From the NCBI GenBank assembly GCA_934101425.1, contig CAKOQQ010000005.1, forward strand, positions 62,001 through 126,000: a DNA stretch of 64,000 nucleotides, read 5' to 3'. How positions within the stretch are numbered: the first letter of the stretch is position 1; the number at the start of each line of letters is the position of its first letter. Positions 26,926-36,618 of the stretch are shown here, piece after piece. The notes below the pieces were generated by a model. That model had not been told where the DNA came from, searched no databases, and saw only the letters and a program-made list of their open reading frames with translations. A program made the position numbers and the translations under genes. The DNA is from an uncultured Bacilli bacterium. GTDB taxonomy: Bacteria; Bacillota_I; Bacilli_A; RF39; UBA660.

Positions 26926-28093
26926 ATTTATAAAATTTTATTATAAATGTAGTACCATTATTACTAGTTTGTACACTTATATTACCATTTTCTTTTTCTA
27001 TTATTTTTTTAGCCATATTAAGTCCAATACCTATACTCTCTTTATTAGTACTACCTTTATAAAATCTTTCAAATATATGTGGTAAATCAGCATTTGATAT
27101 ACCAGCTCCATCATCAATAATTTTTACCTCAGTATATATTGGATTATCACTAGATACTATTTTTATTAAAGAATTAGTGTGCTCATAAGCATTTTTTAAA
27201 ACATTTATAAAAGCTTCTCTAACCCAATTTTCATCTACTTTTATTTTTAGATTTTTATCAACTTCATTTATTAAACTAATACCTTTTAATTCTATAGGTA
27301 TTTTAATAGGTTCCAAAGCATTATCTATAATTTTAGATAAATCCTCTTTTTTATCTACAAGTAAAACAGTTCCACTATCTAATCTAGACATTTTAAGTAA
27401 ACTGGTTACTAACCACTCTATTCTATCTAAATTTTTCTTTTCCATTTGGATAAATTCTTTTTTAGTGATAGCATCAACATTACCACTTAATACTTCTAAA
27501 CCAACATTCATACTTGTAAGTGGTGTTCTAAGTTGATGCGATATATCTTCTAATGTTGTTTCTAAATACTTTTTTTCTTTTAATTCAATATCTCTAGTTT
27601 CTTTTAATTTTATAGTCATTTTATATAAGTCATTTTTAAGATTACTGATATCACCCTCATCATAACTTCTTATATCCATACTATAATCATCATTTAGTAT
27701 TTTAGTAGTATAAATAGATAATCCTTTTATTTTTTTAAATACATAAATATTGTGAATTATATATATAGTTGATATAACTATTATTACTAATAAATATATA
27801 ATTATTATTTCAATATATATTTTTTTACTATCTAAAATATTTATTTTATTATTTATACCATATTTTTCTAATATAGTCTTATCATTATTATCACTCATTA
27901 AACTATCTATTATTTCATCTTCTAATTCTGGATAAACTTCTATTACACCATTACTAACTTTAGCATAGACATTTATTACTTCATTTTTATAATATTTATC
28001 TAATTTATATATAAAAATTAAAAGTATAAATAAGAATACTATAGATACTACTGTTATATATAATAATAATTTCTTTACTTCACTATTATTCAT
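26915..28093 (-). CDS. Sensor histidine kinase (VncS-like)
   Basis: 392 residues from the ATG at 28093 (MNNSEVKK), which follows GGTGATAAAG; the TTG four codons upstream is less likely. Two membrane helices (about 8-29 and 93-115) enclose a 60-residue extracellular loop. HAMP-like linker, HisKA with His186 in EDISHQLRTPLTS, then N box VLKNAYEH, G1 DDGAGIS, F box IFERFYKG and G2 GIGLNMAKKI. It phosphorylates the regulator encoded upstream and probably senses an envelope signal for the ABC exporter downstream. Its start overlaps the regulator gene by 8 bases. Confidence 0.9.
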   Translation of the reverse strand: MNNSEVKKLLLYITVVSIVFLFILLIFIYKLDKYYKNEVINVYAKVSNGVIEVYPELEDEIIDSLMSDNNDKTILEKYGINNKINILDSKKIYIEIIIIYLLVIIVISTIYIIHNIYVFKKIKGLSIYTTKILNDDYSMDIRSYDEGDISNLKNDLYKMTIKLKETRDIELKEKKYLETTLEDISHQLRTPLTSMNVGLEVLSGNVDAITKKEFIQMEKKNLDRIEWLVTSLLKMSRLDSGTVLLVDKKEDLSKIIDNALEPIKIPIELKGISLINEVDKNLKIKVDENWVREAFINVLKNAYEHTNSLIKIVSSDNPIYTEVKIIDDGAGISNADLPHIFERFYKGSTNKESIGIGLNMAKKIIEKENGNISVQTSNNGTTFIIKFYKFNM

Positions 28094-28754
28094 CTTTATC
28101 ACCAATCATATATCCTATTCCTCTTATTGTTTTTATAATTTCAGGATTAGAGGGATCAGTTTCTATCTTTTCTCTTAATCTTTTAATATATACGGTAAGT
28201 GTATTATCATTTACAAAATCTTCATTAATATCCCATATATCAGATAGTATCTTTTCTCTTGTAAATACTTTATTTAAAGAAAGTGCCATAGTAATAAGTA
28301 TTTTATATTCTAATGAAGTTAAAAATACTTCTTTATCATCCTTATATACCTTTGCTTCTCTTAAATCTATTTTTATATTTTTAATATTTATATAATTATC
28401 ATTTACTTTTTTTCTTAATGCTTTTTTCATTCTAGATACTAATTCACGAGCTTTAAAAGGTTTTGTTATATAGTCATCTGCACCCATATCAAGGCCTCTA
28501 ACTATAGATACTTCTAAATCATTTGCAGTTAAAAATATAATTGGTATATCTTTTATTTTTTTAATTTTCTTAAATACTTCATATCCATCTATATCTGGTA
28601 AATTAATATCTAAAAGAACTAATTCTATATCATTATTTATACATTCTATACCACTAATACCATTTTCTTTAGTTATAACATTAAATCCTTCTTCTTTTAA
28701 AAAATATTCTAACCCACTTCTAATCGCTAAATCATCTTCAATAATAAGTACCAT
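28086..28754 (-). CDS. OmpR-family response regulator (VncR-like)
   Basis: 222 residues. Receiver domain with acidic pocket IIEDD, phosphoacceptor Asp49 in LVLLDINLPD, FLTAND and the Lys in ITKPF. The C-terminal winged helix has SLEYKILITMAL, DIWDINEDFVNDNTLTVYIKRLREKI and TIRGIGYMI. It is likely to bind the 11-bp repeats before the ABC ATPase gene. A TTACAATTTAG match also occurs on the minus strand upstream of its own start (about 28800), which hints at autoregulation. Confidence 0.93.
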   Translation of the reverse strand: MVLIIEDDLAIRSGLEYFLKEEGFNVITKENGISGIECINNDIELVLLDINLPDIDGYEVFKKIKKIKDIPIIFLTANDLEVSIVRGLDMGADDYITKPFKARELVSRMKKALRKKVNDNYINIKNIKIDLREAKVYKDDKEVFLTSLEYKILITMALSLNKVFTREKILSDIWDINEDFVNDNTLTVYIKRLREKIETDPSNPEIIKTIRGIGYMIGDKDE

Positions 28755-28812
28755 TTTATCACCAATTTAATTATACTATATTTATTCTTTATTTAAATGA
28801 CTAAATTGTAAT

Positions 28813-28850
28813 AAAAAAAGTAATTGATTACTTCATATCAATTACTTTTT
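28813..28850 (-). terminator. Terminator at the end of the lipid operon
   Basis: Stem AAAGTAATTGAT / ATCAATTACTTT around an 8-base loop, T-rich on the minus strand. It overlaps the last codons of the DUF308 gene. Confidence 0.75.
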
Positions 28851-29388
28851 TAATATTTTTAGCAGTTTTAGAATAACTTCTTATAGTAATTAAGTCAGAT
28901 ACACTATCAATTAATAATATTATACCAAGTACTCTAATAGTAAGTTTTACCGATTCAAATGGATATAATATTAATATAAGTGAAAATACTAGTAAAATAA
29001 CAGCACTTGTAAATATTACGTACCATTTATCATATCCTTCTTTTTTTAATTCAAATGAATGTTTGAATTTATCAATAGATTCTACAAGGATTAATATACC
29101 AGCCATAAAAGGTATTATAGACATAAAGAATGATGGTTTTAATATAATATATACTCCTAATATAGAAGCTATAAGACCAAGTACTAACATACCTTTAGCA
29201 TAAGCTGTATAATTTTCATTAATAAATGTTATTATCATTGATATACCAAATACTAATATTAATACACCTATTAAATAACAAATAAAATCACTTACAAAAC
29301 CTGGTGCAATAATCATTACTATACCTAAGATAGTATATAAAATTGCGTTTACTGCTAACATATTTTTAATTCTTTTTAAAATTTCCAT
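28828..29388 (-). CDS. DUF308 / HdeD-family membrane protein
   Basis: 186 residues with six membrane helices in three repeated pairs; segments such as GVLILVFGISMIITF and GILILVESIDKF show the internal DUF308 repeat. HdeD-type proteins are linked to acid resistance in enterobacteria; the role in Firmicutes is unknown. Last gene of the leftward seven-gene operon, 2 bases after the acyltransferase-like gene. Confidence 0.82.
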   Translation of the reverse strand: MEILKRIKNMLAVNAILYTILGIVMIIAPGFVSDFICYLIGVLILVFGISMIITFINENYTAYAKGMLVLGLIASILGVYIILKPSFFMSIIPFMAGILILVESIDKFKHSFELKKEGYDKWYVIFTSAVILLVFSLILILYPFESVKLTIRVLGIILLIDSVSDLITIRSYSKTAKNIKKVIDMK

Positions 29389-29390
29389 TA

Positions 29391-29852
29391 CTATTTCCTC
29401 CCTAACATTAATTCTTTTACTTTTTCTTCTAAATATGTTTTTATTTCACTATTAGACATACCATTTAAATCTAATTTATCACCAAAGGTAACAGTTAAAT
29501 CTTTACCAAATTTATAATCCCCAGTTATGGCACATGGAATTATAGTGGCTGGATAAGACGTTACACTAATATCTGTAGTAGAAAAGTATGAATAATAATT
29601 TTTATTTAATGCTCCAAATATTAATACTGCTTTTCCATCTTTAAGCGATGAAAGTACTTCAGACTCATTTGTTATACCTTTTACATAATATAGTTTTCTT
29701 TTAAAAAATAATCCTATAAGTAAATGATCATATTTGCTTACATGATTTGAATATATAATAACAGGTCCTTCTTTAGGTATAACACTTTTATTTATACTTT
29801 TTATATTATGGGTAAGACCTAATATATATCCTCCAATAACTTTTTTAATCAT
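29391..29852 (-). CDS. Short PlsC-like acyltransferase
   Basis: 153 residues, shorter than usual PlsC (about 200-240). The catalytic HX4D motif is present as NHVSKYD at about 36-42, and ATIIPCAITGDYKFGKDLTVTFGDKLDL matches the C-terminal part of lysophosphatidate acyltransferases. The second motif, FPEGTRS in typical members, is replaced by IFGALNKNYYS, so acceptor specificity or activity may be altered. It overlaps the kinase gene by 8 bases. Placement behind acyl-CoA synthetases supports a lipid acylation role. Confidence 0.75.
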   Translation of the reverse strand: MIKKVIGGYILGLTHNIKSINKSVIPKEGPVIIYSNHVSKYDHLLIGLFFKRKLYYVKGITNESEVLSSLKDGKAVLIFGALNKNYYSYFSTTDISVTSYPATIIPCAITGDYKFGKDLTVTFGDKLDLNGMSNSEIKTYLEEKVKELMLGRK

Positions 29853-31128
29853 AATTACCTCTCTTTAAAGTAAAACATATATCAAGGCCATTATTATTAT
29901 TTTTGGCATATATTTTACCATTATGTAATTCAATTATTTCTTTACATATAGATAAACCTAAACCAGGTATTTTTCTAGACGGATCAGTAGTATATAATGG
30001 TTCAAATATTTTTTCTAATTCACTACTGTCTACTCCTTTACCATTATCACTAATAGTAAATAATACTTCATCACCTGTATTTAAAGCGTATATAGTAATA
30101 ACTAAATTATTATCAGTATTATGTTTTATACTATTAGTAATTATATTACTAAATACTCTTTTTATTTTAGCTTTATCTATTAATATTTTAGAATTAGACG
30201 AACTACTTTTTATAACTAATTTAATATTTTTTTCTTTAAGTTCATCTAAGTAATCTTTCTTTAATTCTTCTAATAAATCTTTTACGGTAATCTCTTCCAT
30301 TCTTAAAGTGCCTTTTATATTACAACTTAAGTAATCATCAAATTCTTCTACTAGTTCTTTCATAACAATAGATTTATTATAAATTTTATTTATATACTCT
30401 TTTTTAGTATTATCATTTAGTTTATCGCTTTTAAGTAGTCCTGCATATCCCATAATAGATGTTAATGGTGTTTTTATATCATGAGATATAGAAGCGATTA
30501 TTCTACTTTGTTTGCTTTTTTCATTTTCCAAATCCTCTACTACACCGGCAAATGTATGTTGTAACATATCTAAGTTAGTCTTTACTTTTCTTCTTTTTGG
30601 TAAAATACCATATTTATAATTTTTCATATCAGTTTGCAGTTTAAGTATCGGGCTTAACAATTCACTATTTGCAAAAATTAGACCTATTATAGTAACTACA
30701 ATCCATAAAATTCCTTGAAAGAATAATAACTCTCTTACAACTCTAACACTAGATACTTTTGTATCACTATTAGATGAATAAGTAAGCATATACTCTTCAT
30801 TATCGATAGTTACTAATTTGCTAATTTGATAAATTGTTTTATAGTTTTTGTTATTAGTATAGACAATACTATTATTTCTATCATAAAGAGTTATAAAAGC
30901 ATCATAATTAGTTGATAACTCATCTAATGAATTATAAACATCTTTATAGTTTTTATCTTCTATAGAAGCACTTATTTTATTTAAATTAGTTTGATACTCA
31001 TTATTTAAATTAATTATTTCTTTATCAATCTTTTTTACTAAGAAAAAATTATAATATAGTATAAGTAATATTGTATTTATAAATAATATTGATACTATCG
31101 TAGAAATAGTTTTTTTTCTAATGCTCAT
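29845..31128 (-). CDS. Sensor histidine kinase
   Basis: 427 residues. Two membrane helices (about 8-30 and 135-153) with a 100-residue extracellular domain between them. HisKA with His216 in IIASISHDIKTPLTSIMG, then N box NIITNSIKHN, G1 SDNGKGVD, F box IFEPLYTTD and G2 GLGLSICKEI. Its start overlaps the response-regulator stop by 11 bases. It lies within an operon of acyl-CoA synthetases and an acyltransferase, so the signal may concern membrane lipids. Confidence 0.9.
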   Translation of the reverse strand: MSIRKKTISTIVSILFINTILLILYYNFFLVKKIDKEIINLNNEYQTNLNKISASIEDKNYKDVYNSLDELSTNYDAFITLYDRNNSIVYTNNKNYKTIYQISKLVTIDNEEYMLTYSSNSDTKVSSVRVVRELLFFQGILWIVVTIIGLIFANSELLSPILKLQTDMKNYKYGILPKRRKVKTNLDMLQHTFAGVVEDLENEKSKQSRIIASISHDIKTPLTSIMGYAGLLKSDKLNDNTKKEYINKIYNKSIVMKELVEEFDDYLSCNIKGTLRMEEITVKDLLEELKKDYLDELKEKNIKLVIKSSSSNSKILIDKAKIKRVFSNIITNSIKHNTDNNLVITIYALNTGDEVLFTISDNGKGVDSSELEKIFEPLYTTDPSRKIPGLGLSICKEIIELHNGKIYAKNNNNGLDICFTLKRGNYD

Positions 31129-31795
31129 CTAATACCTTTATAAATTTATAACCAAGTCCCCATATGGTTTTAATATATTTTTCATCTGGGTCAAGTTTAT
31201 TTCTTAAACTTTTAATATGTACTGCTACAGTACCTATTTCTCCATAATTTTCTCCCCATACACTATTAAATATTTTTTCTTTTGATAAAACTATACCTGC
31301 ATTTTTCATTAAATATGCGAGTAATTCAAATTCTCTAGTAGATAAATCTATTAGACTATTATTTTTATATACTTCATAACTATCTAAATTAATTTCTATT
31401 TCACCTATTTTAATAATATTTGATACTTCTACTCTATTATTTCTTCTAATATGAGCTTTTACTCTAGCGACTAACTCTTCTATTATAAAAGGCTTAGTTA
31501 TATAATCATCTGCACCGACTTCAAAACCTAATAATTTATCTAAAGTACTTGTTTTAGCGGTTACAAAGATTATTGGTGAAGATGTTATTTCTCTAATTTT
31601 AGTACAAAGAGTTGTACCTGACATTTCAGGCATCATTACATCAAGTAATATTAAATCAAATTTTTCTTTTTGTACTAACTCTAAAGCTTTCTTACTACTA
31701 TCTATGGCAGTAGTAGAAAATCCTTCATCTTCTAAGACATCTTTTATCAAAAGAGCTATATCAAGTTCATCATCTACAACTAATATTTTAGACAT
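31118..31795 (-). CDS. OmpR-family response regulator
   Basis: 225 residues. Receiver with VVDDE, phosphoacceptor Asp52 in DLILLDVMMPEMSG, FVTAKTS and ITKPF; winged helix with LSTREFELLAYLMKNAG, VWGENYGEIGTVAVHIKSLRNKL-type sequence and TIWGLGYKF. It pairs with the kinase downstream. It starts only 7 bases after the acyl-CoA synthetase gene, with no promoter or terminator between, so it is part of the lipid operon. Confidence 0.93.
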   Translation of the reverse strand: MSKILVVDDELDIALLIKDVLEDEGFSTTAIDSSKKALELVQKEKFDLILLDVMMPEMSGTTLCTKIREITSSPIIFVTAKTSTLDKLLGFEVGADDYITKPFIIEELVARVKAHIRRNNRVEVSNIIKIGEIEINLDSYEVYKNNSLIDLSTREFELLAYLMKNAGIVLSKEKIFNSVWGENYGEIGTVAVHIKSLRNKLDPDEKYIKTIWGLGYKFIKVLDEH

Positions 31796-31802
31796 AAATC
31801 AC

Positions 31803-33524
31803 CTATTTTTTATTTTCTTTTTCAAGTTCTCTATAAGCTACCTTACCAACAAGAGTTGTAGGTAGTGAGCTTCTATATTCATATTCATATGGAAGTGCAT
31901 ATTTAGCAATATTTCTTTCACAATATTCTTTTATACTTTCTTTAACTTCTTTTGTTGGTTCTATTCCATCTTTAAGAACTATATATGCTTTAGCTACTTG
32001 TACTTTATATGGATGATCTATTCCTATTACAGTACAAGTAAGTACATCTTCATGTTCTGATATAATTTTTTCTATTTGTGATGGATAAATATTATATCCT
32101 GATGAAACAATCATTCTTTTTAATCTTTGCTTAAAGTATATATAGCCATCTTCATCCATAGAACCAATATCACCAGTATGAAGCCATAATATACCATCAT
32201 CATGAACTCTTAACGTTTGAATAGTTTCTTTTTCATTATTAACATATCCCATCATAACAGTAGGTCCTGAAATACAGATTTCTCCGTCTGTATTATATTC
32301 TGCTTCATCATGAGTACCTATTTTTACTATTTTAAAGTAAGTATCAGGGAAAGGTATACCAATAGTTCCTTCTCTATATCTACCTGTTGGACTTAAACAT
32401 GTTGCAGCAGAACTTTCAGTAAGACCATATCCAGGTCTTACTTCAGCTTTAGAACCATGTTCATGTAAAAATTTATCTATTTCATTTTTTAATTTAACAG
32501 TTAAGAAATCTCCTCCTGATACCATACAAGTTACACAAGATAAGTCATTTTTCTTAATCTTTTTAGAATTTAGCATAGCTTCAAAAAGTGTTGGTACACC
32601 TACTATAAAATTAGGTTTATATTTTTTTATTAAATCTCCGAACTTTTTAGCTTGAAAAGCTGGAATAAGAATGCATGTCATACCTATACATAATGTAGTA
32701 TGAATACATACACCAAGTCCAAATCCATGGAATATAGGCATTATTGATAATATTGAATCTCCTTCTTTAGCTGGATCACACATTAAATGTGCTTGCATTG
32801 CTAAAGCATTAAAGTTTCTATTAGAAAGACCAATTCCTTTAGGAGTACCTGTAGTTCCTCCACTATAAAGAATAATAGCTAAATCATCTGCACCTTTAGT
32901 AGTTTTATATCTACCTAAATAGTGACTACCTAATGAAATAAAATCTTTCCATTCAATAAGTAAATTCTTATCTGCTTTTTTATATTTTATTTTTCTTCCT
33001 TCCGTAACATAATAAAGTCCACTCATAACAGGATTCATACTAGCAGATGCAGATGCTACTACAACTTTTTCTAATGATGTATTTTCTACTATATTTAATA
33101 TTTTTTGGCAAGCAACATCTACTGTTAATATAAATTTACTTTCTACATTATTTACATAAAATTCAATTTCCTTTTCACTTGATAAAGGATGAATCATATT
33201 TGCTACAGCACCTATTTTATTTACTGCATAAAATGTCATTACTCCTTCTGGAGTATTTGGCATACATATTGTAACTTTATCATCTTCAGCTATACCAAGT
33301 GCTTTAAGTGAACGAGCTATGTTATCAATATTTTCTAACATACTTTTAAATGTATATGATTTTCCATAATATTTAAAAGCTAATTTATGTAATCTGTCTT
33401 TTGAACATTCTTCTAAATAATCTATCATTGTAGAATTTGGATATTCTAAATGACTAGGTACATCTTTATATTCTTTATACCAAGGTGTATTTATATTATT
33501 TTTTTGTTTCTTCGATTTTTTCAT
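31803..33524 (-). CDS. Acyl-CoA synthetase-like AMP-forming ligase (second copy)
   Basis: 573 residues from the ATG at 33524, which lies 9 bases after GGAGG; upstream in-frame ATGs lie before or too near this site. ANL signatures: YSGGTTGTPKG at about 220-230, MPIFHGFGLGV, GYGLTESSAA, WLHTGDIGSMDE, RLKRMIVSSGYNIYP and GKVAYRELE with the catalytic Lys. It is closely similar in protein and DNA to the synthetase at 34.4-36.1 kb, so the pair arose by duplication around the E2-like gene. Probable activation of a fatty or other organic acid to CoA ester. Overlaps the E2-like gene by 29 bases. Confidence 0.85.
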   Translation of the reverse strand: MKKSKKQKNNINTPWYKEYKDVPSHLEYPNSTMIDYLEECSKDRLHKLAFKYYGKSYTFKSMLENIDNIARSLKALGIAEDDKVTICMPNTPEGVMTFYAVNKIGAVANMIHPLSSEKEIEFYVNNVESKFILTVDVACQKILNIVENTSLEKVVVASASASMNPVMSGLYYVTEGRKIKYKKADKNLLIEWKDFISLGSHYLGRYKTTKGADDLAIILYSGGTTGTPKGIGLSNRNFNALAMQAHLMCDPAKEGDSILSIMPIFHGFGLGVCIHTTLCIGMTCILIPAFQAKKFGDLIKKYKPNFIVGVPTLFEAMLNSKKIKKNDLSCVTCMVSGGDFLTVKLKNEIDKFLHEHGSKAEVRPGYGLTESSAATCLSPTGRYREGTIGIPFPDTYFKIVKIGTHDEAEYNTDGEICISGPTVMMGYVNNEKETIQTLRVHDDGILWLHTGDIGSMDEDGYIYFKQRLKRMIVSSGYNIYPSQIEKIISEHEDVLTCTVIGIDHPYKVQVAKAYIVLKDGIEPTKEVKESIKEYCERNIAKYALPYEYEYRSSLPTTLVGKVAYRELEKENKK

Positions 33525-34362
33525 TTGCATCTTCCTCCAATAGTTCAGGACTATCAAATATTTTTTGAAGTAATTTCATTGATTTAACGAAATAATAGCC
33601 ATCACCAATTCTCTCATCTACAGCAGCTCCAAATTCTACTATATCTCTTATTTGTTCTTTACCATCAATTATTACTACTTCTTTTTTTATTTTACCTATA
33701 GTAATTAATATTGAGTTAGTTCCAAAGTCAGTTAAATGATGGTATATAGCATCACAATCAATACTACCTAAATTTGAAACTAATATTGTACTATAATAAA
33801 TAGTATCATTAGTTAATGATGATGGAAGTAAATCATGTCTATCTAAAAATTTAATTGTTTCCCATATAATAGATTTTAGAAAAGTTGGTAATTTTCCTAC
33901 AAAATTTATTACATCATCAGCATTATTTCTTTTACTATTTCTTATTTTTTGTACATTTCCTTTAACTTTTTTACTAAGTGTATTTATATTATCTTTTTCA
34001 TCTACTTTAATAAGTGTAAAAAATTCTTCAGCATCATCTGTAAAACCTGTTTTTGCAACAAAAGAAATTGATACATCATTTCTTTGATAAAATTTCTTAT
34101 TTATTACAAATCTATTTAATTTTTCTCTATTATATACTAATTTACCAAGTGCTGTGAAAAACGCATGGAAGTAAGTGATTCTATCTTCTTCACTTGCATT
34201 TTTATTTTTCTTTTCTACATATTTTACTAAATTTGTTACATCAAATTTTTGATTTATATATACATCTGCATCACATCTCTTTGGCATAACATGAGGAATA
34301 AGTCCATGCATACCATCTAAATTTGTTATTCTTTTACCATCTTTTCTATCTCTAAACGCCAT
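33496..34362 (-). CDS. Stand-alone E2-type (2-oxoacid dehydrogenase) acyltransferase-like protein, catalytic His absent
   Basis: 288 residues corresponding to the catalytic domain of 2-oxoacid dehydrogenase E2 components, without lipoyl or peripheral-binding domains. Family features seen are PHVMPKRCDADVYINQ, the ITYFHAFFTALGKLV helix, LVSNLGSI and, near the C-terminus, VDERIGDGYYFVKSM. E2 enzymes have DHRXXDG there with a catalytic His; here Glu250 replaces it, so ordinary acyl transfer is doubtful. It lies between two acyl-CoA synthetase paralogues with tight spacing, suggesting that it uses, binds or senses their acyl-CoA product. Confidence 0.8.
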   Translation of the reverse strand: MAFRDRKDGKRITNLDGMHGLIPHVMPKRCDADVYINQKFDVTNLVKYVEKKNKNASEEDRITYFHAFFTALGKLVYNREKLNRFVINKKFYQRNDVSISFVAKTGFTDDAEEFFTLIKVDEKDNINTLSKKVKGNVQKIRNSKRNNADDVINFVGKLPTFLKSIIWETIKFLDRHDLLPSSLTNDTIYYSTILVSNLGSIDCDAIYHHLTDFGTNSILITIGKIKKEVVIIDGKEQIRDIVEFGAAVDERIGDGYYFVKSMKLLQKIFDSPELLEEDANEKIEETKK

Positions 34363-34370
34363 ATTATCTC

Positions 34371-36077
34371 CTACTTATTTTCATCTTCTAATGCTTTATA
34401 TGATACTTTACCTATTAAAGTTTTTGGTAAAGAATCTCTATATTCATATTCATATGGAAGTGCATATTTAGCAATATTTTCTTCACAATATGCTTTAATT
34501 TCTTCTTTTAATTCATGAGTTGGTTTATAACCATCATTAAGCACAATATATGCTTTAGCTACTTGACCTTTATAAGGATGAGATACACCTATTACAGTAC
34601 AAGATAAAACTGATTTATGTGATGCAATTATTTTTTCTATTTGTGATGGATAAATATTATATCCTGATGAAACAATCATTCTTTTCAATCTTTGTTTGAA
34701 ATAAATATATCCCTCACTATCCATACAACCAATATCACCTGTATGAAGCCATACTTTTCCATCATCATGTTCTCTTAATGTTTGATATGTTTCTTCTTCA
34801 TTTTTTAAGTATCCAACCATAACAGTAGGTCCTGAAATACAGATTTCTCCATCTTCCATAACATCTGCTTCTTCATGAGTTCCTATTTTTACAATTTTAT
34901 ATACCATATCAGGAAAAGGGATACCGATACTTCCTTCTTTATATAAACCTCTTGGAGTTACACAACTAGCTCCAGAACATTCAGTAAGTCCATATCCTTC
35001 TCTTATTTGTGCTGTTGATCCGTGATCTCTTAGAAACTTATCAATTGCTTTTTTAGTATTGATGCTTAATGAATCTCCACCACATGCAACTGTTTTAATA
35101 CAGGCTAATTCATTTTCTTTTAAATCAGTTTTAAGTAATGCTTCAAAAAGAGTTGGTACACCTACTAAAAAGTTAGGTTTATGTTTCTTTATAAGTTGTG
35201 TAAACTTTTTAGCTTGAAAAGCTGGAATAAGTACACATTTCATACCTACTGTAAGTGGTATATGAATACATACACCAAGACCTAATCCGTGGAATATTGG
35301 CATTATTGATAATGCTGTATCTCCTTCTTTACAAGGTTCACACATTATTTTACCTTGTGTAGCTAATGCTGTAAAATTATAATTAGATAAAACTATACCT
35401 TTAGGTGTACCAGTAGTACCACCACTATAAAGGATAATAGCTGTATCAGTCATTGCTACATCTTCTTTAGTATTTAAAGTATATTCTTTTCCAGATGAAA
35501 TAAATTCTTTCCATTTTTTAATTCTAGAGTCTTTTTCTACTTTTATTTTTCTACCACTAGTTACATAATATAAGAAACTCATTACACTATTCATTTCTTC
35601 ACTAGGACTAGCTAATACAACTCTTTCTACTTTAGTTTCATCTATTATACTCATTACTTTTTCTAAACTAACATTAATTGTAAGTATTATTTTACTTTCG
35701 GCTAAATTTAAATAATATTTGATTTCTTGTGCACTAGATAATGGATGAATCATATTACATACTGCACCTATTTTATTTACTGCATAAAACATTGTAATAG
35801 CTTCTGGAGTATTTGGCATACAAATAGTTACAGCATCACCTTTTTTAACTCCTTCTGCTTTTAATGCACGAGCACAATTATCTATTTTCTTCATAAATTC
35901 TTCATAAGTACATAAATTATTATAATATTCATAAGCATAATACTTAGGGAATTTCTTAGCTGTTACTTCTACATGTTCATATAATGTAAAATTAGGATAA
36001 TCCAAATGTGTTGGAATTATATCTTCTTTACTGCTTTCACTTTTACTAATTTTTTTAAATAATTTTTTTAGTTTCAC
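34371..36077 (-). CDS. Acyl-CoA synthetase-like AMP-forming ligase (third copy)
   Basis: 568 residues, first gene of the leftward lipid operon. Motifs: YSGGTTGTPKG at about 217-227, MPIFHGLGLGV, GYGLTECSGA, WLHTGDIGCMD, RLKRMIVSSGYNIYP and GKVSYKALE. Its sequence is close to the copy at 31.8-33.5 kb and more distant from that at 15.2-17 kb. The N-terminal 20 residues are basic and could lie against the membrane. Likely makes an acyl-CoA from a free acid for the downstream E2-like and PlsC-like proteins; the acid is unknown. Confidence 0.85.
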   Translation of the reverse strand: MKLKKLFKKISKSESSKEDIIPTHLDYPNFTLYEHVEVTAKKFPKYYAYEYYNNLCTYEEFMKKIDNCARALKAEGVKKGDAVTICMPNTPEAITMFYAVNKIGAVCNMIHPLSSAQEIKYYLNLAESKIILTINVSLEKVMSIIDETKVERVVLASPSEEMNSVMSFLYYVTSGRKIKVEKDSRIKKWKEFISSGKEYTLNTKEDVAMTDTAIILYSGGTTGTPKGIVLSNYNFTALATQGKIMCEPCKEGDTALSIMPIFHGLGLGVCIHIPLTVGMKCVLIPAFQAKKFTQLIKKHKPNFLVGVPTLFEALLKTDLKENELACIKTVACGGDSLSINTKKAIDKFLRDHGSTAQIREGYGLTECSGASCVTPRGLYKEGSIGIPFPDMVYKIVKIGTHEEADVMEDGEICISGPTVMVGYLKNEEETYQTLREHDDGKVWLHTGDIGCMDSEGYIYFKQRLKRMIVSSGYNIYPSQIEKIIASHKSVLSCTVIGVSHPYKGQVAKAYIVLNDGYKPTHELKEEIKAYCEENIAKYALPYEYEYRDSLPKTLIGKVSYKALEDENK

Positions 36078-36151
36078 TTTATTTCCTCTTTTCTTCTTCC
36101 ATTATAATTAATAAATATTAAATAAAATCACAAAAATTATTAAAAATTATT

Positions 36152-36190
36152 AAAAAAATGATATATACCATAAAAGATTATATCATTTTT
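36152..36190 (-). terminator. Terminator of the NUDIX gene
   Basis: Stem AAATGATATA / TATATCATTT with a 13-base loop and seven T after it on the minus strand. Confidence 0.7.
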
Positions 36191-36198
36191 TACTTATA

Positions 36199-36597
36199 TT
36201 AACAAACTATATTTTGTATATCACTATAAACTTTATCCCAAAGTTCTTTTAAATTATTATGTGTAAGAATATTTCTTACTTCATCTATAGGTACCCATAA
36301 GATATCAGAAATCTCCTCATCTTGTTTTTTCATATTTTTATCATCAATAACAGTTGCTACAAAATATACTACTTCTTTTGGTATATTATTTTTTACTAAA
36401 TAAGAAATAGTATATCTTTTACTAGTATCAACTTTAACTAAAATATTTACTTCTTCTTTTGTTTCTCGAATTGCCGTTTCAACTTCTGTCTCATTTTCCA
36501 TATGTCCTTTTGGAAACCCAAAATCCATAGTACTTTTTTGTTTAATTACTAATACTTTATCATCTTTAATAATAATTGTTCCACATGATTTTTCCAT
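36199..36597 (-). CDS. NUDIX hydrolase, Ap4A-hydrolase-like
   Basis: 132 residues. NUDIX box GHMENETEVETAIRETKEEV at about 31-50 has the REXXEE core; the usual Gly after it is Asn. The preceding FGFPKGH matches the diadenosine tetraphosphate hydrolase group. It would cleave a nucleoside diphosphate derivative. Single-gene unit between dacF-like and lipid operon genes. Confidence 0.85.
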   Translation of the reverse strand: MEKSCGTIIIKDDKVLVIKQKSTMDFGFPKGHMENETEVETAIRETKEEVNILVKVDTSKRYTISYLVKNNIPKEVVYFVATVIDDKNMKKQDEEISDILWVPIDEVRNILTHNNLKELWDKVYSDIQNIVC

Positions 36598-36618
36598 TCT
36601 ATCACCAAATATATTTTA

